Below, piece after piece: positions 53,878 to 62,286 of a stretch of DNA of 64,000 bases. Made by a program: the position numbers and the translations under genes. Below the pieces are notes generated by a model, which was not told the DNA's origin, searched no databases, and saw nothing but the letters and a program-made list of their open reading frames with translations. The number at the start of each line of letters is the position of its first letter. Positions within the stretch are counted from its first letter, which is position 1. The stretch lies in contig CAZVKG010000008.1 in NCBI GenBank assembly GCA_964627665.1, forward strand, positions 1-64,000. Reading direction: 5' to 3'. The stretch comes from UBA1351 sp964627665. GTDB lineage: Bacteria > Bacillota > Clostridia > Lachnospirales > Vallitaleaceae.

Positions 53878-55185
53878 TTAAATCATGTTTGCTAGTATGC
53901 CCATTATTTCGCCAAGAGTGGGCTGTTCACCGAGCTTGTCTTTCCAATACTCAGGCGTATCAATAACCCCATTATCTACCAGTTTTTTTAATCCATCGCT
54001 TTGCCATTGAGGAATATTGCTGTTATCTTCTTTTGGCTCGTCTTTGGGTTCTTTAAGAATTTCATTTAGTATCTTAATGATACCATACCCGTATCCACTA
54101 CCGGGCCAAGCCCAACCTGCACCATTTGGATTATCTTTATAACCAAGCCATTCAAAGTATTTAGATGCTCCTCGTTTTACAAGATGGAATCGTGGGTCAA
54201 CACATACAAGCTTGAGATTTTCAGTACTTCCATAGGCTTTCAAGTGCTGCATCTGAGCTCTTACTCCAATGCGTGGACTTTCAAACCTTGCAGCATCACC
54301 TTGAGCATTGTTGTTGAGCGCTCCTATACCTGAATAATTATTCTGTTCAGGAAGAACAATACCACCATATTTGAAATATCCTGTTTCCTTGAGCGTCTGT
54401 GCCCAAGCTCCATCCGCTCGAATGCCTTCAATTTCAGCTTCTTGAATAAATAACTGAGCTAATTCTTCAATCGTACAGTTTGGAAGCTTTGGATTCGGAT
54501 TTCCTTTGAGTGCATATGATACCATTTGACTGGCGGTTGCTTGAGTCGTTCCCATGATTAGCGTGAGTTTCTCTTGTTGATCATCTGATTTTGTAGGTAT
54601 TGAAGAACCCGGCTTGATATATTCTACTTCAAGAAGTTCACACAATACTTTTGCTTTTGCTTCAGCAATTTTCTCAAGGTTACTGTCAATTTTTAAAAAC
54701 GCTTCATCCACTGAATTGTCATGGAATCCGCTTTCAACCAAGAACACATGAGGTGTTTCAACTGAAACGGCTGCTCGTATAACACCATAATAGTCATAAC
54801 CTTTTGAAGTTGTTGACTCTTTGGTCTTTGCCCCTCTGTTGGGATTGTTCATCAAGGACGATACTGCTTCTGAAATTTTAGCTGCCCATTGCCTGTCACT
54901 TGGATTTCTTACTGAGTAAAAACATTCTGCACCACGAGCTTGACTGTTTGCAGCGTTGGAATGTTCGCTGATAAATATATCAGTTCCTTTACTGCAAGCT
55001 CCACGATCTTGGAGACTTGGGTCTTCATTTTCAGACCTTGTGAGCTTAACTTCAACGCCACATCTTTCAAGCGCCGCTTTAAGATAGTTTGACAACTTCC
55101 ACATTCCTGCATATTCATAGTAACCAGTCGGTCCTTTGTTTACATTTCCCGGAGCGTGTCCGGGGTCAATAGTCACTTTTTTCAT
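53878..55185 (-). CDS. Two-domain endolysin (amidase_3 plus glucosaminidase-like)
   Basis: A 435-aa lysin. The N-terminal amidase_3 domain (residues 1-180) has the zinc site DPGHAPG, SEHSNAA, and VESGFHDN with the catalytic Glu. A second domain (about 205-390) resembles a glucosaminidase, with EGIRADGAWAQTLKETGYF carrying a likely acidic residue and GVRAQMQHLKAYG. The last 40 residues may bind cell wall. It lacks a signal peptide, so holin-dependent release is expected. It is unusual in lying before mor, away from the holin. Confidence 0.88.
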   Translation of the reverse strand: MKKVTIDPGHAPGNVNKGPTGYYEYAGMWKLSNYLKAALERCGVEVKLTRSENEDPSLQDRGACSKGTDIFISEHSNAANSQARGAECFYSVRNPSDRQWAAKISEAVSSLMNNPNRGAKTKESTTSKGYDYYGVIRAAVSVETPHVFLVESGFHDNSVDEAFLKIDSNLEKIAEAKAKVLCELLEVEYIKPGSSIPTKSDDQQEKLTLIMGTTQATASQMVSYALKGNPNPKLPNCTIEELAQLFIQEAEIEGIRADGAWAQTLKETGYFKYGGIVLPEQNNYSGIGALNNNAQGDAARFESPRIGVRAQMQHLKAYGSTENLKLVCVDPRFHLVKRGASKYFEWLGYKDNPNGAGWAWPGSGYGYGIIKILNEILKEPKDEPKEDNSNIPQWQSDGLKKLVDNGVIDTPEYWKDKLGEQPTLGEIMGILANMI

Positions 55186-55412
55186 TTTAATTTCTCCCTT
55201 TTATCAAATGTGAATCCGTATATTAATAATGTTTCTCTATCCTTGGGAACATCTTCATAGAACTCTGATTTCAATGAAAATTGTCCTTGTTGAATCAGCT
55301 TAATGAACCTATTTATATTTGTTTTATTTACTGCTACATCACGCTTTTTTAATTCGTTTTTTATGTCATCTAATTCCACCAACATATCAACTTTAAATTT
55401 TATAGCATTCAT
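55182..55412 (-). CDS. Small phage protein, hypothetical
   Basis: A 76-aa protein (start ATG 55412 after AAGGAGG) with a charged helix (LVELDDIKNELKKRDV) and a hydrophobic strand near the C-terminus. It overlaps the endolysin start by 4 bp. Function unknown. Confidence 0.6.
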   Translation of the reverse strand: MNAIKFKVDMLVELDDIKNELKKRDVAVNKTNINRFIKLIQQGQFSLKSEFYEDVPKDRETLLIYGFTFDKREKLK

Positions 55413-55597
55413 GATTTCCCTCCTTTTGAAATAGACCACTTAACTATTTCAACGATTCTATCGTAAACAGTAGGTTTCCATTCAAAGCACCGCTTACTAA
55501 ATTTCAGTTGATATGAACCTGTTGAACACGGATATCTTAACTGTCCACGTTTTCTATATCTACAATTTGAACACTTTTGTTCTGAAGTTTTTTCCAT
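55409..55597 (-). CDS. Small Cys-rich phage protein
   Basis: A 62-aa protein with four Cys (CSNC, then single Cys in YPCST and KRCFEW), a possible zinc site. Rich in Lys/Arg. It overlaps the next gene's start. Function unknown; nucleic acid binding is conceivable. Confidence 0.6.
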   Translation of the reverse strand: MEKTSEQKCSNCRYRKRGQLRYPCSTGSYQLKFSKRCFEWKPTVYDRIVEIVKWSISKGGKS

Positions 55598-55608
55598 CAG
55601 TACCTCCT

Positions 55609-55986
55609 TTATAAGTTTATGATCGGAGCAATAACCTTCTCATAAAACTCCATTGCTTTGTAACTTGTTTCGCCACGAGCCTTGACTTCTTCTTCAAACT
55701 TCTTGTATTCCAAAGCAAGCTTCATGACCTTGAGAGCTCCAATCTGCTCAGGTGTTATTTTGGTTTTTATTGCACCGCTTGGAATAATACACCCCAAAGC
55801 TCTTGGAAGGTAGAAAATATCTCCATCCTTTTCCCATTCCTCAATAACCTCTTTGGCAAAGTTGTTGCGGTTGAGTTTTGGCTTGATAGGAGGGATGATG
55901 CCTTTTTCTCTTAGTTCCTTACGGAATTCTTTGGCATGTTGCTTTTCCTTATTGGTCATCTTCTTGTATTTCTTTTTAGTTGCCAA
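55609..55986 (-). CDS. Hypothetical early phage protein
   Basis: A protein of about 125 aa with a basic N-terminus (ATKKKYKKMTNKEKQHAKEF) and a helical C-terminus (ALKVMKLALEYKKFEEEV). The start is uncertain: TTG 55986 has AGGTG 6 nt upstream, and ATG 55959 lies further in. It overlaps the GemA stop. No family recognised. Confidence 0.6.
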   Translation of the reverse strand: MATKKKYKKMTNKEKQHAKEFRKELREKGIIPPIKPKLNRNNFAKEVIEEWEKDGDIFYLPRALGCIIPSGAIKTKITPEQIGALKVMKLALEYKKFEEEVKARGETSYKAMEFYEKVIAPIINL

Positions 55987-56446
55987 CTGAGTCACCTGCC
56001 TTTTTAACGACTTCTCTCTCAACCATACTCTTCAGCATTTCAATGAGCCTGTTACACTGATATTTATCAAGCCATTCAAGCCTTTCAACACCAAACATCT
56101 TCTTGACAAATCCATTAATCCTAGCGTTGTTGTCGTTCCATCCAAGTTCTTCAGTAAGCCTATAGATTTTTTGCCGTTGCGCCTGTGTTCGTTTATTTCC
56201 TCCGACATCTGTTCTGTTACTTTTGGGCTTTCCTTTGGCCGAATCTTTCATCTTAAGTAAGGCCGCACAAACTTTATTGATTTCATTTTGACTGAGCTTT
56301 CTCATGCTGTCTTTTCCTGTTTCTACGTATATGATTGAATATAAGTCCTCTTTGTTTAAAAGAAGTTCAGGTGACTTTGCAATGCCCCAAATGGTCTTTA
56401 TACTATAATTGGGAGCGTATAAACGCCCCCGGTTGTTGTATCCCAT
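55976..56446 (-). CDS. GemA-like phage protein (DUF1018)
   Basis: A 156-aa protein with the GemA/DUF1018 pattern: APNYSIKTIWGIAKSPELLL, TQAQRQKIYRLTEELGW and VERLEWLDKYQCNRLIEML. In Mu, GemA affects host gene expression and DNA topology. ATG 56446 follows GGGAGG; the open frame further up overlaps Gam and is ignored. Confidence 0.85.
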   Translation of the reverse strand: MGYNNRGRLYAPNYSIKTIWGIAKSPELLLNKEDLYSIIYVETGKDSMRKLSQNEINKVCAALLKMKDSAKGKPKSNRTDVGGNKRTQAQRQKIYRLTEELGWNDNNARINGFVKKMFGVERLEWLDKYQCNRLIEMLKSMVEREVVKKAGDSVGN

Positions 56447-56459
56447 AACAGACCTCCCA

Positions 56460-56969
56460 TTAATTTGATTCGCGGATTTTTTCTCTTGCCGTTTCGTACC
56501 AAAAGACGTCTTGTTTTCTAAGCTTTGCACCCACTTTAATGATCTCATCCTCACTATATTTTTTAAGGACTTCTTTATTGATCTTCTCTTCAACCTTGAT
56601 GCAATCTGTCATCTTTCGAATTTTCAAACTCTTAATAATAGCCGCTACTTTTTCTTTGGCTCTAGGAATGCTGATTGTTGTGCTTAAACGAAATCCGGTT
56701 TTCCCAAAATTGAGTACTTTTGTTTTTCCTTCGATTTCATCTCGATGTTCTGTTACAAATTCCTTGATATCCTTGCCAAGCTTATCAATCCTATCTTGGT
56801 GTGGTTTTGCTTCAAGCTGTGAAGATTTCTTGATCCCGTTAATCTGTCTGTTCATTTCACCTTCAATGTCTTCAATAAGAATCTCGCCTTCTGCAATTTC
56901 CTTTAATGCTTCGTTGACTTCTTCCCAACTCTTAATTGATGGTTTGTTTTCAATACGTTTTCTCGCCAT
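56460..56969 (-). CDS. Gam-like double-strand end-binding protein
   Basis: A 169-aa Mu Gam homologue (Ku-like). Helical N-terminus (INGIKKSSQLEAKPHQDRID) and KVLNFGKTGFRLSTTISI are typical. It protects DNA ends from host exonucleases. It lies in the early operon downstream of the MuB-like gene. Confidence 0.88.
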   Translation of the reverse strand: MARKRIENKPSIKSWEEVNEALKEIAEGEILIEDIEGEMNRQINGIKKSSQLEAKPHQDRIDKLGKDIKEFVTEHRDEIEGKTKVLNFGKTGFRLSTTISIPRAKEKVAAIIKSLKIRKMTDCIKVEEKINKEVLKKYSEDEIIKVGAKLRKQDVFWYETAREKIRESN

Positions 56970-57222
56970 TGTTCTGTTCCTCCTTCTTTAAAACTATTCC
57001 GTTTAATTCGCCACCATTTACTCCAAAATCAAAACCTTCCTGATGAAGTACCTCTACATCATCTAGTGGTAAGTTTATTAGGTCCTGAATCATCGCTTTA
57101 TTAATGTAATTATTTTCCACATAGGAAGTGATTTCTTGAACAGCTTCTTTTTTTGTTTCTCCTACTTCTATTTTATTGATTGCACATGTTATAACATCTT
57201 TTAGACTTAACACCTGTTCCAT
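56950..57222 (-). CDS. Small early phage protein, hypothetical
   Basis: A 90-aa acidic protein (start ATG 57222 behind AGGAGG, 5-nt spacing). Helical N-terminal half, then LPLDDVEVLHQEGFDFGVNG. It overlaps gam by 20 bp. No family recognised. Confidence 0.6.
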   Translation of the reverse strand: MEQVLSLKDVITCAINKIEVGETKKEAVQEITSYVENNYINKAMIQDLINLPLDDVEVLHQEGFDFGVNGGELNGIVLKKEEQNNGEKTY

Positions 57223-57273
57223 ATGAACCTCCTGCAATTCGTCTTATCATCGTATAGCGTTATCGGTTATCTA

Positions 57274-57282
57274 TGTTAAAAT
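57274..57282 (+). promoter_or_regulatory. Extended -10 promoter of the 57-aa plus-strand gene
   Basis: TGTTAAAAT is an extended -10 about 40 bp before the ATG at 57323; no good -35 is visible. Confidence 0.4.
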
Positions 57283-57322
57283 GACACTGTAGCTTTTATG
57301 CTCAGAAGGGAGGTGATTCCCT

Positions 57323-57496
57323 ATGACAATTTCCCGTCATTCCAAGCCAATCTCTTGGAAATTAATTTCTCGTGATGTGGAAAAGGACAGTATTTCTAGT
57401 GAGTATTCGACTCCAATCTTAAACTCCGATAGAAAATATCATCTGTCCGTCCTTATTTCTCCAACGGGGGAGTATCGTCACTACAGTGTCATTTAA
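57323..57496 (+). CDS. Countertranscribed 57-aa phage protein
   Basis: The frame opens MTISRHSKPISWKLISRD and ends TGEYRHYSVI, behind GGGAGGTG with good spacing. It runs against the early operon between the MuB-like and 90-aa genes and is followed by a hairpin terminator. The product is small, basic at its N-terminus and mostly beta-like at the end. No family is recognised. Promoter, ribosome site and terminator together make it a credible gene. Confidence 0.6.
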   Translation: MTISRHSKPISWKLISRDVEKDSISSEYSTPILNSDRKYHLSVLISPTGEYRHYSVI

Positions 57497-57507
57497 CATC
57501 ATCCATG

Positions 57508-57533
57508 AGCCATCAGTTTATCTGATGGCTTTT
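57508..57533 (+). terminator. Terminator of the 57-aa gene
   Basis: AGCCATCAG (57508-57516) pairs with CTGATGGCT (57522-57530) around a 5-nt loop, followed by TTT. Confidence 0.65.
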
Positions 57534-57550
57534 GACAATTATTTTGAATC
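57531..57550 (+). repeat. Internal end-binding-like motif after the MuB-like gene
   Basis: TTTGACAATTATTTTGA matches all 15 fixed bases of the first 17 positions of the end motif. It abuts the stop codon of the MuB-like gene. Confidence 0.45.
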
Positions 57551-58521
57551 TAAAGCATCATCATGTTACTGGCTTGTGAAATGATCTTAAGCGTGATCAC
57601 ATCTTTTTCATTCTCATTCATGATTCGGATCACGTTATTTAAAGTCCGGTCCAATAATCTAAAACAACCTGTTTGATTGTTACATGCTCTAGACACCAAC
57701 TCACTCATAGCATCTTTTTCAATGCTATAGTCCGAGAGATATTTCTCAACTTCGCTTGAATGTAAGCCTTTGAGCGAAGCATAGAAATCAACTCGATTCG
57801 CAAAACGTGCAAGATAACTTTTTATCTGTGCCTCAAGTCTTGGTTCACCGGCTATCACCATTCCGACATCTGACTGATCAAAGATACCTCTGAGGATTTC
57901 CATTTTCTTTTGCGTGTACTTACTGATCAATTTGTCAGCTTCGTCTATAATCAGTAAATAGCCATGGTTAACATTGAAAAACTCTCGAATCCCGTTGACT
58001 CTTTTCCAAATGGTTCCATAGGTTTGTGGTATTCCAAGAGATCTCTCAATGGCTTCTACCAAGTCACGAGCCGACATGGTATCATCACATTCAATGTAGG
58101 CTACACGAGGCATTCGTGCATAATATTTTAATGCATTTGTTTTTCCAAAGCCTGACTTTCCTACAACGATTCCTAATCCCATATCTTCTTGACAGGAGCT
58201 ACATACACCTATAACATTTAACGCGTCCTTGCTTTCGAAAAATCCTTTTCTTTTTGTCACTTTTCGAACGCCTGTTGATTCATTGTTACTATTACTTTCA
58301 GGTGAGTCCGTATTATTTCTTAAATATTCTTCAAGCTTTGCTTCAATCTCTGTTGTGTCACTGTCATACTTTCCTGACAAAAATCTTGATATTGTTGTCC
58401 TTGAATAATTCAGTTCCGCTGCCAATTGGGCCTTTGTCTTTTTGTTACTTGTTAAGTATTCATTCACTCTTTGTGCTAATGTTCTTACTTCTTGTGTATA
58501 AATCGTCGCTACTACTTCCAT
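57550..58521 (-). CDS. Transposition ATPase, MuB-like
   Basis: A 323-aa AAA ATPase. The N-terminal helix-turn-helix (KTKAQLAAELNYSRTTISRF) is followed by Walker A VGKSGFGKTN (near residue 122) and Walker B LLIIDEADKL (near 192). In Mu, B selects target DNA and activates the transposase; it also gives target immunity. It lies directly after the transposase gene. Confidence 0.92.
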   Translation of the reverse strand: MEVVATIYTQEVRTLAQRVNEYLTSNKKTKAQLAAELNYSRTTISRFLSGKYDSDTTEIEAKLEEYLRNNTDSPESNSNNESTGVRKVTKRKGFFESKDALNVIGVCSSCQEDMGLGIVVGKSGFGKTNALKYYARMPRVAYIECDDTMSARDLVEAIERSLGIPQTYGTIWKRVNGIREFFNVNHGYLLIIDEADKLISKYTQKKMEILRGIFDQSDVGMVIAGEPRLEAQIKSYLARFANRVDFYASLKGLHSSEVEKYLSDYSIEKDAMSELVSRACNNQTGCFRLLDRTLNNVIRIMNENEKDVITLKIISQASNMMML

Positions 58522-58545
58522 CGTTTCATCCTCACTTTCTTAAAT

Positions 58546-60645
58546 TTAACCCAGTTCTCTCAATTTATTGAGTGCACTCTGAGCCTTCTTGTTGAAAAAT
58601 TCGTTGTCCGTTTCTTGTTGCACCTTTATTTTCTTGTTTTTGATGTCTTTCACATATTGTTTATCCTGTGGTAAGGTAACCACGTTACTTTCCTTGCCTT
58701 GACCTTTAATATAGAAAGATTCAATGCCGACAACATCACAGTCTGCATTCACATGCCCTTCAATTCTTTGCTCAAGGTCTTCGCGCAATCCATAAGGCGT
58801 TGTGTAATAATCATTACGAAGTCGGTCGGTCTTAAACTGTGTATTTTGCATCTTAATATGTTCTTCAAGGGCTTTTTGTGGAACTCTCGGTGCAATCATT
58901 AATAATTCTTGCGCAACTGCTTCACATATCTTTTCACCTTTTGTTGTGTAGACATATAGCTTGGTTACATCTTCCGGATCATATTTAATATCTACCTTTT
59001 CTCCCACATAATCTCCAAGCTCTTGTGAGCGATATTCATACCCGAAACGCTTAATTCCAATGTTATAGACATGAACGCGTTCTGCCTTCATCATTAGCAT
59101 AGTTGCATATGATTTTGGCGGTGCAGGTTTGTAATACTTTTCTTCTGCATTCATAAAAAGTTCCATGGGTTTTTGGTATATCTCTTTTTGTTCTTTGAGG
59201 CTTCTATGTTTTCGTTGATGGTATTTTTCATGTAGCCATTTAGACCATTCCTTGTAAAAGTCTTCCATGGTTAATAATTCACCACGCTCTAACATTCCAT
59301 TGACATCTTTTTTTACCTTGGCATCGGTCAACGATCCGGTTAGCGTTCCTGTATAGGATGTCACCCATTTCGTGAATCGATCACATACTGTTCCAAAAAA
59401 GCGCTCGATTTGACCTTTACTCCAAGGTTGATATGGAATACTTCTAAAATCATCCTCAATACCGATGCTTCGATAAAAACCTTTTGTTTCACTATCAAAG
59501 GAAAGATCAATGTTATAGCGTTCTTTTCTACTTCTGCCTGTCATGGTTTTTGACGTATAATCCTTACCATTATCTATCAACAACCACTGTGGAACCCCTC
59601 CCGGGTCACTATAGAGCATCTTAAGGAGAGATTGTTTTAATATCTGCGAATTTGCATTGACACAGATAACATCGCCTATGATGACACGACTTCTTGTATC
59701 AACCCATGCAACTAACTTTGGCTTTATCGCTTTTACCTTGCCGTTTGGATGGGTATATGCCACCCAGCAGTCAAAGGTATGTTCATCACCCTGAACTAAT
59801 CCCATCACCGGTAATGCTTTTGTATTTCTTGTTCCTTTGATCATGACTCTGTTCTTATATTCCTTGGAACCTTTGGAGGCAAGCAAATGAGCATTTTTGG
59901 CTCTGGCTTCATTCATCAAGTAATTGATATAGCGCGTCACTGTCTGATAAGACGGATATTCCCACGATCTAAGCTCAGCAACTTCTTCAAGTTTCTCATA
60001 GAGCATTTCAACGGTTCCGTTATTTGCTGCAAAGGTTTTATCGAACCATACATTTTCAATGAAGGCTTTAACTTCCCCACTAAGTGATGGGAAGGTGAAG
60101 CATTGCTTGGGTTTACGACAAAGTGACAGGACTTTAAAAAAATCATAATTATGCCCATCTTCCTTTTGACGTTTTATGGCCCATGCTGTGGCTTCAAGAT
60201 AGGCTTGAGAGTATCTGTATAAAGTCCGTTGACTTATGCCCAGTTGTTCCGCGTATTCATCCGCATAGGTCGTACGATCGCCCTCGTTATAATCAAGAAA
60301 TTCTTGTATTTGACGTCCGAGCTCAACGGCTTTGTAATATTGCTTTTTGAATTTTTCAATGTACCAGTTCAAATCTATGTCGATATACCACGGTGCATTT
60401 TCACTTATATTTTGATCATTCACAACATCCCTCCCATCGATGTTCTTTTGTTCTTTGTGTCCACGCCTAGCCTTTTTAGAGAGAGAGGAAAGGGCAACTA
60501 AAACTCTGTCTTTTCCTCCGTTGATGCCAGGTTCATTTTTCGTCTTATAACTTTGAGGATTTCGCTGTAATCTTGATGACATACCTTTGTAACTAATATT
60601 TTCTAATTCAGCAGCTTCCTCTAATGTGACAAATATTTCAGTCAA
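58546..60645 (-). CDS. DDE transposase, MuA-like
   Basis: A 699-aa transposase. A Mu-type DNA-binding N-terminus precedes the rve core with the catalytic triad: Asp in GDEHTFD (near residue 280), Asp in LIDNGKDY (near 357) and Glu in WSKGQIERFFG (near 411). A Mu transposase C-terminal domain follows. The start is TTG behind GGGGTG. It would bind the end motifs described at both prophage ends and move the phage by replicative transposition. Confidence 0.93.
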   Translation of the reverse strand: MTEIFVTLEEAAELENISYKGMSSRLQRNPQSYKTKNEPGINGGKDRVLVALSSLSKKARRGHKEQKNIDGRDVVNDQNISENAPWYIDIDLNWYIEKFKKQYYKAVELGRQIQEFLDYNEGDRTTYADEYAEQLGISQRTLYRYSQAYLEATAWAIKRQKEDGHNYDFFKVLSLCRKPKQCFTFPSLSGEVKAFIENVWFDKTFAANNGTVEMLYEKLEEVAELRSWEYPSYQTVTRYINYLMNEARAKNAHLLASKGSKEYKNRVMIKGTRNTKALPVMGLVQGDEHTFDCWVAYTHPNGKVKAIKPKLVAWVDTRSRVIIGDVICVNANSQILKQSLLKMLYSDPGGVPQWLLIDNGKDYTSKTMTGRSRKERYNIDLSFDSETKGFYRSIGIEDDFRSIPYQPWSKGQIERFFGTVCDRFTKWVTSYTGTLTGSLTDAKVKKDVNGMLERGELLTMEDFYKEWSKWLHEKYHQRKHRSLKEQKEIYQKPMELFMNAEEKYYKPAPPKSYATMLMMKAERVHVYNIGIKRFGYEYRSQELGDYVGEKVDIKYDPEDVTKLYVYTTKGEKICEAVAQELLMIAPRVPQKALEEHIKMQNTQFKTDRLRNDYYTTPYGLREDLEQRIEGHVNADCDVVGIESFYIKGQGKESNVVTLPQDKQYVKDIKNKKIKVQQETDNEFFNKKAQSALNKLRELG

Positions 60646-60794
60646 TTCTTTTCACCCCTTTGTACTTTACAAGGTGACTTTTTTCGAGTAAAATGAAGGA
60701 GATGAAAGTTTTCATCACGGCTTTTGAAAAGAGTATTCGTCTTGTCCATGGATGCTCTTTTTTCTTTTGCCATTTTTTCATCAAACTCCTCCGG

Positions 60795-61094
60795 TTATTC
60801 ACTTCGCGTCACTTTGATTGTCTCAATTTGTCTTTCAATTTTCTTAAGTTCTTCTTCCACAAAAATGCTCATGGTGCTTAGTGTTTCAATGCTTGCCTGT
60901 TTCAGGTTGAGATATCCAAAGAAATCTTCAACTTCATGTTCAATCTCATTACTGATCTGCTCCGATTTTCGTTTGAGCTCTTTTTGCTTCCTCTCAAGTA
61001 TGATCAATTGTGAATCTTTTGAAATCTCCGTGCTTTTTTCCATTCCGGCTTTCAGCTCTTTGATCTCCTTTAAAAAAACGTTAACATTTTTCAT
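60795..61094 (-). CDS. Coiled-coil early phage protein
   Basis: A 99-aa highly charged helical protein (start ATG 61094, GGAGG 6 nt upstream). Heptad-like pattern runs through most of the chain (KELKRKSEQISNEIEHEVED in part). It lies between the Cro/Ner-like gene and the transposase. Function unknown. Confidence 0.65.
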   Translation of the reverse strand: MKNVNVFLKEIKELKAGMEKSTEISKDSQLIILERKQKELKRKSEQISNEIEHEVEDFFGYLNLKQASIETLSTMSIFVEEELKKIERQIETIKVTRSE

Positions 61095-61107
61095 GCATGA
61101 CCTCCTT

Positions 61108-61323
61108 CTACGCTGTTTGTTTAAAATTTTCAAGGTCCAAACCGAGTACTTTTGCTATGCTGTCAATGTATTTATCACCCGATCGGTCACCATATAGGAT
61201 CAGGTTGAGGTACTTGTTGCTCGTGCCAACCATTTCAGCAAGCTGTACTTGAGTCATACCTTTTTCAATAAGTCTTTTCTTCACGACAACACCAAAGGGT
61301 GTCAGTTTTCTTTTGCTATGCAT
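61108..61323 (-). CDS. Small HTH regulator, Cro/Ner-like
   Basis: A 71-aa helix-turn-helix protein (KRLIEKGMTQVQLAEMVGTS, then KYLNLILYGDR). Start ATG 61323 has AGGAGG 7 nt upstream. Being early and small, it could damp the early promoter like Mu Ner, or act as Cro. Confidence 0.8.
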   Translation of the reverse strand: MHSKRKLTPFGVVVKKRLIEKGMTQVQLAEMVGTSNKYLNLILYGDRSGDKYIDSIAKVLGLDLENFKQTA

Positions 61324-61358
61324 CAAGCATCCTCCTTTCGATAATGTTAAATTTTTAT

Positions 61359-61411
61359 ACCGTATGTTATAATTTTTATGACGGCAAGAGCACTATGAAA
61401 AAACATACGGT
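61359..61411. repeat. Inverted repeat ACCGTATGTT/AACATACGGT
   Basis: Two 10-bp arms (61359-61368 and 61402-61411) bracket the start of the Com-like gene and its extended -10 (TGTTATAAT, 61365-61373). They may be operators for a phage regulator or form an RNA hairpin. Confidence 0.45.
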
Positions 61412-61583
61412 TAAATTTGATGTTGAGATTCCTGCCACCACAGAAGAATCTCAAAGTAGTAGTTCAAAGAACCAATCAATAAGTAATCATCACTGTATCA
61501 ACTGCCAAACCCCACTCTACAGGGTAGGCATCAAGAATTATGCCATTTGTCCTAACTGCAATACTAAAAATACAATGACATAG
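61395..61583 (+). CDS. Com-like zinc-ribbon protein, plus strand
   Basis: A 62-aa protein with CINC and CPNC pairs 14 residues apart (HHCINCQTPLYRV, then ICPNCNTKNTMT). This resembles Mu Com, the small zinc protein that activates mom translation. It is transcribed against the early genes behind an extended -10. No good ribosome site precedes ATG 61395, which weakens the case. Its stop codon overlaps AGGAGGTGA, a strong site for a following 17-codon frame (61596-61649). No mom-like gene is present. Confidence 0.5.
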   Translation: MKKHTVKFDVEIPATTEESQSSSSKNQSISNHHCINCQTPLYRVGIKNYAICPNCNTKNTMT

Positions 61584-61595
61584 GAGGTGACTCTC

Positions 61596-61649
61596 TTGCC
61601 GTCTTTATACCTCCGAAGCAGCAATACATTTCTCGCCTTTGCTTCCTAA
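61596..61649 (+). CDS. Micro-ORF of 17 codons behind a strong ribosome site
   Basis: TTG 61596 follows AGGAGGTGA and opens a 17-residue peptide, MPSLYLRSSNTFLAFAS. It overlaps the 3' end of the minus-strand gene at 61605. It may be a leader-type peptide or just chance; only the strong ribosome site speaks for it. Confidence 0.25.
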   Translation: MPSLYLRSSNTFLAFAS

Positions 61650-62024
61650 GTCTTCACTTATGAACTCCACTAATTCTGCTTTTGTCTTCATTGCATCGAG
61701 TATTTGAACATAATCAATCTCTACAATGTGGTCGTTACCTGAAGTATCTTTTATCGTTACCGTCGCCGTCTGATCATCATCATTCATTGTTAACTTAGCT
61801 TTACCTGTGGTCGTTTTCATACGAATAACCACATTGTAATTTTCAGTAATACATTTATCTACCACTTCTCTACCTTGTATTAATTTTCTTGATTCACCGG
61901 ATGTTCTATGAACAATCTGAAAACACTCTCTACAGTCTTTTACGATTAACCAATGATCAGGATTGAGTCCATGTGACTTGATTCTGATTTTTTGTGCTCG
62001 TGTCGGTCTTTTTCCGTGTTTCAA
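61605..62024 (-). CDS. First early phage protein, DUF6906-like N-terminus
   Basis: A 139-aa protein with start TTG 62024 behind GGAG. The opening MKHGKRPTRAQKIRIKSHG and LNPDHWLIVKD resemble DUF6906, short phage proteins of unknown role. The C-terminal half (from about residue 65) is beta-rich, then a helix. It is the first gene after the early promoter. Confidence 0.65.
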   Translation of the reverse strand: MKHGKRPTRAQKIRIKSHGLNPDHWLIVKDCRECFQIVHRTSGESRKLIQGREVVDKCITENYNVVIRMKTTTGKAKLTMNDDDQTATVTIKDTSGNDHIVEIDYVQILDAMKTKAELVEFISEDLGSKGEKCIAASEV

Positions 62025-62114
62025 AATACCACTCCTTTCATTTTTTCAAATAGTTTTTATGTTGCTAATTCGTGCATTAGATGGGAACACGTATTTAGAA
62101 AGATATGATTTCGT

Positions 62115-62138
62115 TGCAACATGCAAGAAAATGTTGCA
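62115..62138. other. Hairpin in the early leader
   Basis: TGCAACAT-GCAAGAAA-ATGTTGCA is an 8-bp stem with an 8-nt loop in the untranslated leader of the early transcript. It overlaps one TGCAGAATTG copy. Confidence 0.4.
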
Positions 62139-62199
62139 GAATTGTCGCTTTTGTTTTGATAGTGTGATAAAATTTTGATGTACTTATCTATCTAAATAC

Positions 62200-62228
62200 A
62201 TTATATATACGATATCGTATATTGTCAA
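62200..62228 (-). promoter_or_regulatory. Phage early promoter with operator palindrome in the spacer
   Basis: On the minus strand TTGACA (62228-62223) and TATAAT (62205-62200) are exactly 17 nt apart. The spacer is an 18-bp perfect palindrome, ATATACGATATCGTATAT (62205-62222), an ideal repressor site. It would fire the early operon when the repressor is lost. Confidence 0.85.
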
Positions 62229-62286
62229 TGAATATTTGCTGTTTTCGGATATATTATTATCCGTTAACGTATATAGGAGGGATTAA

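Noticed and set aside
60724..61197. 157-codon plus-strand frame opposite the coiled-coil and HTH genes
   Set aside because: The minus-strand genes there have good ribosome sites and recognisable features; the antisense frame has neither.
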